Positions 6,262 to 12,574 of a stretch of DNA of 13,751 nucleotides are shown in pieces. The stretch is taken from the NCBI GenBank assembly GCA_037968895.1, contig JBBKWJ010000023.1:1-13751 (forward strand), in the 5' to 3' direction. The stretch's first letter is position 1. Every line of letters starts with the position of its first letter. A program made the position numbers and the translations under genes. A model generated the notes under the pieces. That model had not been told where the DNA came from and searched no databases. It saw only the letters and a list, made by a program, of their open reading frames with translations. This stretch comes from JBBKWJ01 sp037968895 (GTDB lineage Bacteria > Actinomycetota > Acidimicrobiia > Acidimicrobiales > SZUA-35).

Positions 6262-7254
6262 GTGACAAACGTTCGTGCAGGTTTGATCGGTCTAGGGATG
6301 ATGGGCCGCAACCACGCAAGAGTGCTCGGGCAGCTTGAGAATGTCGACTTCGTCGGTGCGGCAGACCCAGTCGGTGATCAGTACAGCGCAGCCTTGAACA
6401 CGCCGGTCTACAACGACATCGACAGCTTGATCGAAGCTGGTCTCGACATGTGCGTCGTCGCCCTCCCGACTGAAGCGCACCTCGCCGCTGCGCTCAAGCT
6501 TGCCGCCGCTGGCATCGTGACCCTAATTGAAAAGCCGCTAGCCAACACCGTCGAAGAATGCGACCAACTCATAGCCGCCTTTTCGGCAACCGACACTCCG
6601 GCGTGTGTCGGCCATATCGAACGTTTCAATCCGGCGCTTCAAGCACTGCGACTACGACTCGAGGCAAATGAACTCGGCGAGATCTACCAGATCGCAACGC
6701 GTCGGCAAGGTCCATTCCCTAACCGAATTCGCGATGTGGGCGTCGTTAAGGATCTCGCTACTCACGACATTGACCTCACGGCGTGGATCGCCGACTCCCC
6801 CTTTGTCTCGGTGAGTGCACAGAGCGCGCACAAGACTGGGCGAGAGTATGAAGACCTCATCGCTGTCACAGGCCTTCTCGCTAACGGTGCAGTGACAAAC
6901 CATCTTGTCAATTGGCTCTCGCCACTCAAGGAACGAGTAACAATTGTGACAGGCGAAAGTGGCTGCTTCATTGCTGACACTTTGACCGCCGATCTCACAT
7001 TCTGCGCGAACGGCGTTGTCGCCACCGAATGGTCGACGATCTCGAACTTCCGTGGCGTGACTGAGGGCGACGTAATTCGCTACGCAATCCCGAAGCCGGA
7101 ACCACTGGCAACAGAACTCGCCGGGCTTCGCGACCTCGCGTTGGGCAAAGAATCCAACGTTGTCACGTTGGCCGCTGGTCGTGCCGCTGTTGCCGTCGCT
7201 GAAGCGTGCATTTCGTCAGCCGCTCTTGGCCAGAACATCTCAATCGAGGCATGA
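6262..7254 (+). CDS. Gfo/Idh/MocA family NAD-dependent oxidoreductase (probable UDP-sugar 3-dehydrogenase)
   Basis: A 330-residue two-domain oxidoreductase. The NAD-binding Rossmann motif is GLIGLGMMG (8-16), and the hallmark EKP at 90-92 supplies the conserved active-site lysine Lys91. The C-terminal domain carries GHIERFNPAL (117-126) and DVGVVKDLATHDIDL (158-172), with His168 and Asp169 in the catalytic region. I chose GTG at 6262 because AGAAGGA ends seven bases upstream. Longer in-frame extension to 5938 would lie antisense in the acetyltransferase gene. The 4-nt region at the end abuts the next gene. By position it takes the WbpB role, oxidising C3 of UDP-GlcNAcA before transamination. 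However, its GHIERFNP type does not look like the classical P. aeruginosa WbpB as I recall that sequence, so the substrate is inferred from neighbours. Confidence 0.88.
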   Translation: MTNVRAGLIGLGMMGRNHARVLGQLENVDFVGAADPVGDQYSAALNTPVYNDIDSLIEAGLDMCVVALPTEAHLAAALKLAAAGIVTLIEKPLANTVEECDQLIAAFSATDTPACVGHIERFNPALQALRLRLEANELGEIYQIATRRQGPFPNRIRDVGVVKDLATHDIDLTAWIADSPFVSVSAQSAHKTGREYEDLIAVTGLLANGAVTNHLVNWLSPLKERVTIVTGESGCFIADTLTADLTFCANGVVATEWSTISNFRGVTEGDVIRYAIPKPEPLATELAGLRDLALGKESNVVTLAAGRAAVAVAEACISSAALGQNISIEA

Positions 7255-7256
7255 CA

Positions 7257-8558
7257 ATGGACGTATGTGTAGTTGGACTCGGCAAGCTCGGATTACCGCT
7301 TGCGGTGCAGATCGCAAACGCGGGGCACACGGTGCATGGCGCCGATATCGACCAGCGGGCGGTCGATCTAGTCAACGCGGGCATCGAACCCTTTCCTGGC
7401 GAGGAAGAACTCCCAACCCGGTTGGCCGAAGCGGTCGAGAGCGGTCGGCTTCACGCTTCAGTCGACACATCAGGGGCCGTGGCGAAATCGAGTGTTGTCG
7501 TGGTCCTTGTGCCGCTCATTGTCGACAGCGACCGCCAACCTGTTTACAGGGCGTTGGACGCAGCAACAGAATCAATCGGCGCGGGTTTGCAACCTGGCAC
7601 CCTCGTTAGCTACGAGACAACACTGCCCGTCGGTACAACGCGTAACCGGTTCGCAGCGCGCCTTTCTGAGCTGTCGGGGCTAACTGTCGGCGAAGACCTC
7701 TTTGTCGTTCACAGCCCCGAACGAGTATTCACCGGTCGCGTGTTCGCAGACCTGCGTCGATACCCAAAGCTCGTCGGCGGGGTCGACCCAGAGTCAACGA
7801 CGAAAGGCGTCGCCTTTTACGAGGCCGTTCTTGACTTTGATGAGAGGCCCGACCTAGACCGGCCGAATGGAGTCTGGGCTCTCGCCAACGTCGAGACTGC
7901 TGAGCTTACGAAACTCGCTGAGACGACGTACCGTAGCGTCAATATCGGTCTGGCCAATGAGTTCGCACGGTACGCAGAGGTGGCTGGAATTGACGTATAC
8001 GACGTCATCACAGCCGCAAACAGTCAAGTGTTTAGCCATATTCATTTGCCGGGGGCTTCTGTCGGCGGTCATTGCATTCCCGTGTACCCACACTTCTACA
8101 TGCTCAATGATCAACATGCCGCGCTCCCTCGGTTTGGCGTCGAGTCAAACGAGTCGATGCCCGCACACCTCGCGTCCCTCCTCGATGGACGGATCCAAGG
8201 GGGACTACACGGCAAGTCTGTTGGCGTTCTCGGTCTCGCGTACCGAGCGGGGGTAAAGGAAGACGCCTTTTCTGGCACATTCCCGCTAGTCGAGTCACTT
8301 CGCGCATTGGGCGCGACAGTTGTCGTCGATGACCCGATGTACACCGACGACGAGATCTCTGCCCGGGGACTGATCCCCATGACTGAGAAAACAAAGCTTG
8401 ACGCGCTGGTGCTTCATACGGCTCACCGCCAATACGACCAGTTCACTTCTCGCGACTTTCCCGCCGTAAGAGCGATCGCCGACGGCAGGAACTGGCTTGA
8501 TTCTGACAACTGGCCCGGCGTCGACATCGCGGTAATTGGAAGAGCAAGCGGAATCTAG
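7257..8558 (+). CDS. UDP-N-acetylhexosamine 6-dehydrogenase (UDP-Glc/GDP-Man dehydrogenase family; WbpA/WecC-like)
   Basis: A 433-residue NAD-dependent four-electron dehydrogenase that turns the C6 alcohol of a UDP-HexNAc into a carboxylate. Motifs: Rossmann VCVVGLGKLGLPLA (3-16), VHSPERVFTGRVFAD (151-165), ETAELTKLAETTYRSVNIG (213-231) with Lys219, and the catalytic cysteine Cys273 in GASVGGHCIPVYPHF. The C-terminal UDP-binding domain contains GLAYRAGVKEDAFSGT. By context it would make UDP-GlcNAcA, the first step of the diacetamido-uronate route; UDP-ManNAcA formation (WecC) is the alternative. I favour ATG at 7257, seven bases after GAGG (7246-7249). The in-frame ATG at 7251, overlapping the upstream stop as ATGA, is the alternative and adds two residues. 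It is clearly in one operon with the oxidoreductase. The enzyme class is firm. Confidence 0.92.
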   Translation: MDVCVVGLGKLGLPLAVQIANAGHTVHGADIDQRAVDLVNAGIEPFPGEEELPTRLAEAVESGRLHASVDTSGAVAKSSVVVVLVPLIVDSDRQPVYRALDAATESIGAGLQPGTLVSYETTLPVGTTRNRFAARLSELSGLTVGEDLFVVHSPERVFTGRVFADLRRYPKLVGGVDPESTTKGVAFYEAVLDFDERPDLDRPNGVWALANVETAELTKLAETTYRSVNIGLANEFARYAEVAGIDVYDVITAANSQVFSHIHLPGASVGGHCIPVYPHFYMLNDQHAALPRFGVESNESMPAHLASLLDGRIQGGLHGKSVGVLGLAYRAGVKEDAFSGTFPLVESLRALGATVVVDDPMYTDDEISARGLIPMTEKTKLDALVLHTAHRQYDQFTSRDFPAVRAIADGRNWLDSDNWPGVDIAVIGRASGI

Positions 8559-8562
8559 AACC

Positions 8563-8579
8563 GACGGGGCGCTGCCGTC
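8563..8579. terminator. Weak hairpin between convergent genes
   Basis: The 37-bp gap between the convergent dehydrogenase and GT2 genes contains GACGG...CCGTC, a 5-bp stem with a 7-base loop. There is no T-run on either side, so it is not a classical intrinsic terminator. It is noted because this is where a bidirectional terminator would be expected. Confidence 0.25.
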
Positions 8580-8595
8580 AGGAGAATGCTCAGCG

Positions 8596-9645
8596 TTACT
8601 GCGTTTTCGCCGCCTCGGTCGCCTCGTCAGTCGCCGAATCACCTTTTTCCGACGCAGTACTTGGGGGCAGAGCGCCCCGTTCGTAGTGTGACGGAGGCAC
8701 GCCAGCAGCTAGCTCAAGCCTTCGCACGCGCTCAAGCACGCGCTGGGTAACCAGCCGGTGTCCCGAGATCAGATCGGCAACGATGGCCAGGGCGAAGAGT
8801 TGGACTGCGGCGAGCGCGCAAATCGCTCCAACAATGATCGATTGGAGGTGGCCCGACGTATCACCGTTCACTACAGCGTCCCAGGTGAAGGGGACGAAGG
8901 CTGCGACGGCCGCCGCAGCCGCGAGGGCGGCCAACGATCCGAAAAACTTCAGCGGCTCATAGGCTGCAAAAACCCGTCCGATAGTGAGAGCGTTTCTGCG
9001 GATGTAGCCCCACATTGAGCCAAACAAACGAGACTCGCGAATCTTGTCGTTCGTCTCGATTGGAATAGAAACAACGGCTGAATTCATTTTGCCAGCCTGG
9101 ATGATCGACTCAATTGTGTACGTATACCGATTGACCACGGTGAGTTGGATTGCTGCCTCCCGACCATACGCCCTGAATCCCGACGTAGCGTCGGGGACCT
9201 CGGTTGCCGACGCCTTGCGAACCACCCAGCTTCCAAGCAACTGCAGTCGGATCTTCAATCCTGAGAACTCGTCAACACCGCGAACGTTCCGGTCACCAAC
9301 AACAAGATCGGCGTTGCCCTGAAGAATCGGGGCGACAAGCATCGGGATGTAGCTTGCGTCGTACTGATTGTCGGCATCGGTGTTGACAATGACGTCAGCT
9401 CCAAGTTTCAGGCTTGCGTCAAGTCCAGCCTGGAACGCCGCAGCAAGACCGCGGTTCTGCGGCAAACGCACGATGTGGTCTACCCCCAGCTCACGTGCAA
9501 CTTCAATCGTACGGTCGGTACTGCCGTCATCGATGATCAGCCACTCAACCGATGTGAACCCGGGCACCTCACGGGGCAACTCGGGAAGGGCTATCGGAAG
9601 CTGCGCTTCTTCGTTCAGGCACGGGATCTGAATTATTAGTTTCAT
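8596..9645 (-). CDS. GT2 family glycosyltransferase with two C-terminal membrane helices (DPM1/GtrB-like)
   Basis: A 349-residue GT-A-fold enzyme. The nucleotide-sugar domain shows IIQIPCLNEEAQLP (4-17), IIDDGSTD (37-44), LPQNRGLAAAFQAGL (61-75) and the metal-binding DAD at 90-92. A further DATSGFRAYGREA (152-164) matches dolichyl-/polyprenyl-phosphate mannose or glucose synthases. Two hydrophobic helices follow (about 234-256 and 268-294), then a charged, low-complexity tail. This layout fits enzymes that transfer a hexose to undecaprenyl phosphate on the cytoplasmic face for later use outside. The ATG at 9645 is preceded by a G-rich stretch about ten bases upstream. The gene is divergent from a GT-C-like membrane protein that could use its product. 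The sugar is unknown; transfer to a diphospholipid-linked chain instead is possible. Confidence 0.87.
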   Translation of the reverse strand: MKLIIQIPCLNEEAQLPIALPELPREVPGFTSVEWLIIDDGSTDRTIEVARELGVDHIVRLPQNRGLAAAFQAGLDASLKLGADVIVNTDADNQYDASYIPMLVAPILQGNADLVVGDRNVRGVDEFSGLKIRLQLLGSWVVRKASATEVPDATSGFRAYGREAAIQLTVVNRYTYTIESIIQAGKMNSAVVSIPIETNDKIRESRLFGSMWGYIRRNALTIGRVFAAYEPLKFFGSLAALAAAAAVAAFVPFTWDAVVNGDTSGHLQSIIVGAICALAAVQLFALAIVADLISGHRLVTQRVLERVRRLELAAGVPPSHYERGALPPSTASEKGDSATDEATEAAKTQ

Positions 9646-9870
9646 GGCTATTGGACCCCCAATTACGAACGCAACAACAAAGGCGGTCCACCTCAGTCGA
9701 CCTCACACTCGATCGACCACCATATACAGTGAGGAAGGTCCGACGCCGCATACCTCGACGAACTCGTCATGTTTCATACACCATCAGCCCCTTTGACGCC
9801 TCAGAACCTCTAGAATTGCCGTTCGCGCGCATCTGGACCGCATCGTCGGTTCGCAGGGAGACAGCATCAA
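9646..9870. promoter_or_regulatory. Divergent intergenic region between GT2 and GT-C genes
   Basis: The longest non-coding stretch in the window (225 bp), expected to hold promoters for both flanking genes. It is more AT-rich in the middle (around 9720-9780). On the plus strand AGGGAG at 9855-9860 is a plausible ribosome binding site for the TTG start at 9871. No convincing small gene, RNA structure or long inverted repeat was found. Confidence 0.45.
9811..9816 (+). promoter_or_regulatory. Possible -10 element for the GT-C operon
   Basis: TAGAAT differs from TATAAT at one base and lies about 55 bases before the TTG start, leaving room for a short leader. A TTGACG at 9793-9798 resembles a -35 box but is only 12 bp away, too close for a normal sigma-70 pair. 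The -10 may work alone, or the match may be chance. Confidence 0.3.
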
Positions 9871-11499
9871 TTGTTCGAAAGACTACGTCCGAACGACGTC
9901 GCCCTAGGTGCGTTTCTTGTGGCGCTCATCTCGCTCGCCACCCTCGTCGTAACTCGATCGAGCGGACCGATCCTCTGGGACGACGAAGGAACGTATCTTC
10001 AGACTGCAGTTGACTTTGCTTCTTTGCGACGACCGGACCTGCTCGCGAGGTCACCTAGCTACGCAGCCGGCTACAGCATCCTCCTCGCTCCAATCATCGC
10101 GATACTGGGCGTATCTCGCACCTACGAATCGGCGATGCTGCTTAACGCAGCCGCCGTCGCAGGCGTCTTTTTTTTCTCGTCACGCCTCGCCAGGGAGTTC
10201 TTGCCGGACGACCGCACCTCACGGTTGCTCATCCCGATGACTGCCTCGATCTATCCCGCGCTACTTCTCCAAGCAACACGAGCATGGCCTGAAGCTGTCC
10301 TCACCCTGCTAGTGAGCGGCTGGGCCCTTGCCGCGGTGAGGTTCGGGACAACCAGAGCGCTCCAGCCTTTGCTTTGGCTCTGGGCCGCAGCATCGATGGC
10401 TTTCATTGTGCATCACCGCCTCGCTCCGCTTCTCGTCGCATCACTCCTAGCCCCGGCCGTCGTGAGCGATCTGCCGAGGAATCGCAGGCTCAAATACATC
10501 GGTGCAGGCGTGCTCGCCATCGTCATTGTGGTCAAAGTTGCCTCAGCACTTGACGGACTGGCCGACACCGAGGCGTTCGAACGAACCGATCGGATCTTTC
10601 TACTTTCCTCACTCGAAAACTACGTCGGCATCATCGGCTCATTTGGTGGTCAGCTTTGGGCGCTCCTCGTCGGAACCGCCGGCATCGGCGCCGCCGCATT
10701 TATTCTTCCACCGACGCTTCGACGCCATAGGGGCGTTTGGCTACTCGGCCTTGGTTTTTTAGGCTCGATTGTTCTCACGACCCTCTTTCTGGAGGGTGTC
10801 ACGGCAGTCGACAAGGTTCTGTATACACGGTATATCGACGTATTTGGACCAGTGACGATCGTCATCGGCGTTGTGTCGATTATGGCTACCCGTGATCACT
10901 TGGCGCAGATCGCCGGTATCCCACTCCTCATCGCCGCGAGCCTTGCCGCGGCGGCATGGAAGCTGCCAGCGCTAACTGGGGCAATCGTCAAGATAAGGGT
11001 CACGAGTCTGCTGCCATGGGATCTCATCGCCGGCGACCGAAACCGGCCAACGACTCCAGCAATTGACGTGTGGCAAATCGCCGTGAGCGTGATTGCGGTC
11101 GCGATAATCGTCGTTCTTCTCATCAGGGCTTCAGCAACAGTTGGGATCGCAGCGTTGCTCGCAGTCAACCTCGCAGCGGCAGCGGCAGGTGGAGCATGGT
11201 CGTTTCGGCCTTGGCTCAACATCACAGAACATGCGGGAGTCGACGTTGCAGGCTTTATGGACGAACGAGGCGAAACTGAACTACTTGTCCTTAATGGAAG
11301 TGGCCGGATCTCAGCGATGGAGTCGGCGCGTGCAGTCGCGTATCAATCCGACTATCGGATTACGATCCGTGAATACGATTCAGCTGATTGTCCGGTCGCA
11401 CTTTTCGCCCTTGGCACTGAAACACCGCCGCTCTATCCCGCAGAGGCTGTGGCAATCACTCGAGTATTCAAGTCAACACTGTGGATGAAGACGTGCTGA
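9871..11499 (+). CDS. Multi-pass membrane protein, probable GT-C fold glycosyltransferase
   Basis: A 542-residue protein with roughly ten or eleven membrane helices and a soluble C-terminal part (about 448-542). The first helix (12-27) is followed by ILWDDEGTYLQTAVDF (34-49), an acidic DDE in the first extracytoplasmic loop. That is the place of the metal-binding or catalytic Asp in GT39/GT83-type GT-C enzymes. RAWPEA (137-142) and LYTRYIDVFGP (317-327) resemble other conserved loop positions of that fold. Such enzymes take a sugar from a polyprenyl-phosphate donor and add it on the outer membrane face. The start is TTG with AGGGAG ten bases upstream; an ATG is not available nearby. It heads the right-hand operon, 28-31 bp before the coiled-coil methyltransferase. 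A glycosyltransferase role is inferred from fold-level features; a polymerase (Wzy-like) role is the main alternative. Confidence 0.72.
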   Translation: MFERLRPNDVALGAFLVALISLATLVVTRSSGPILWDDEGTYLQTAVDFASLRRPDLLARSPSYAAGYSILLAPIIAILGVSRTYESAMLLNAAAVAGVFFFSSRLAREFLPDDRTSRLLIPMTASIYPALLLQATRAWPEAVLTLLVSGWALAAVRFGTTRALQPLLWLWAAASMAFIVHHRLAPLLVASLLAPAVVSDLPRNRRLKYIGAGVLAIVIVVKVASALDGLADTEAFERTDRIFLLSSLENYVGIIGSFGGQLWALLVGTAGIGAAAFILPPTLRRHRGVWLLGLGFLGSIVLTTLFLEGVTAVDKVLYTRYIDVFGPVTIVIGVVSIMATRDHLAQIAGIPLLIAASLAAAAWKLPALTGAIVKIRVTSLLPWDLIAGDRNRPTTPAIDVWQIAVSVIAVAIIVVLLIRASATVGIAALLAVNLAAAAAGGAWSFRPWLNITEHAGVDVAGFMDERGETELLVLNGSGRISAMESARAVAYQSDYRITIREYDSADCPVALFALGTETPPLYPAEAVAITRVFKSTLWMKTC

Positions 11500-11530
11500 G
11501 GGGCACTCGCCGCAAGACAAAGGACGCATG

Positions 11531-12574
11531 ATGGCAATCAAATCGAAGATCAAGTCGGGTATCTCACTTGCGCTGGCCCCGACAACGCAACGGCTAGAAT
11601 CCCTGATCCACGCGATCAAGAACGAATTGGTAGAGCGGATCGATACCTTCGCTAACCAAAATACTGCGGTCCATGAGTCGTTGACCGAACAGTTCGGCCT
11701 GGCATCACAGCGGTATGCAGATCTAATGGCAAAAACCGAGCTCTCGACGGCCCAGCTACGCAGCTCAATGGATGAGCTTTCGATCTACCTCAAGGCGTTG
11801 TCTAATGCCGAAGGCGATCGCACGCTTGAGCTGGCCGACATCGACCGTTACGGCGCTCACTTTCTTAATCGAGCGTTGAGTTTTAAGGGTCCACTTCGAG
11901 AGTCTGGCTACTTCCTCAATACACCAGTCACGACGATCTGGCACCCAAACGAGATCCGCCTCGAGCGGATCAACGAGCGAATTCTTGAAGTCCCGTTCGT
12001 CCACGAACAACTTGCTGCACTCGCGCCACGGTCATCCGTTGTCGACATCGGTGGGGGCGAAAGCACATTAGGTCTCTCGCTCGCATCAGCAGGACACCAG
12101 GTCACCGTGGTCGAGCCTGGTGCGTATCCGTACGCCCACCCAAACCTCACCCACCAGCAGGTTGGGGTCGAAGACGTCGAGGGAACAGAGATCTTTGACG
12201 CCGCCGTGCTGCTTTCTACGATCGAGCACCTTGGCGTAGGCGCCTACAAACACGCCGAACGAGTCGACCTCGACATTGATGCCATGGCCCATATTCGCGG
12301 CCTCGTGAAGAGCGACGGACTATGCGTGGTCACCACTCCGTTCGGCACAGCTTCAGTTGACGAACTCCAGCGGGTGTATGACCTCGACCGCCTCACGCGC
12401 CTCTTGACCGGTTGGACCATCGAAGTCTGCAAACTCGTTCGTAAGATCGACAACCTTACGTGGGTACTCGACGACAGGCCGATTGCCGATTGCGAGACAG
12501 GCGACTACTTTGTCGTCCTCGTCGTCGCTCGCAAGGCCGATGATGCAGCGGCCGTTCCCCAGTTCGACCTGTGA
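11531..12574 (+). CDS. SAM-dependent methyltransferase with N-terminal coiled coil
   Basis: A 347-residue protein with two parts. Residues about 1-95 are helical and hydrophilic, with a heptad-like pattern (RLESLIHAIKNELVERIDTF at 21-40, then 50-90), suggesting a coiled coil or an amphipathic membrane-contacting segment. The rest is a class I methyltransferase: VVDIGGGESTLGLSLA (170-185) as motif I, VTVVEP (191-196), EIFDAAVLLSTIEHLGVG (220-237) as motif II, and VKSDGLCVVTTPFG (259-272). Two ATGs are adjacent. I favour 11531 because AGGA at 11521-11524 is six bases away, against three for 11528, which adds one Met. Its stop overlaps the GTG start of the GT4 gene (GTGA), so the two are probably coupled. 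Methylation of a sugar, perhaps at the chain end, is inferred. Confidence 0.83.
   Translation: MAIKSKIKSGISLALAPTTQRLESLIHAIKNELVERIDTFANQNTAVHESLTEQFGLASQRYADLMAKTELSTAQLRSSMDELSIYLKALSNAEGDRTLELADIDRYGAHFLNRALSFKGPLRESGYFLNTPVTTIWHPNEIRLERINERILEVPFVHEQLAALAPRSSVVDIGGGESTLGLSLASAGHQVTVVEPGAYPYAHPNLTHQQVGVEDVEGTEIFDAAVLLSTIEHLGVGAYKHAERVDLDIDAMAHIRGLVKSDGLCVVTTPFGTASVDELQRVYDLDRLTRLLTGWTIEVCKLVRKIDNLTWVLDDRPIADCETGDYFVVLVVARKADDAAAVPQFDL

Noticed and set aside
9793..9816. TTGACG and TAGAAT as a full sigma-70 promoter
   Set aside because: The 12-bp spacer is too short for a normal -35/-10 pair; only the -10 match was kept, at low confidence.
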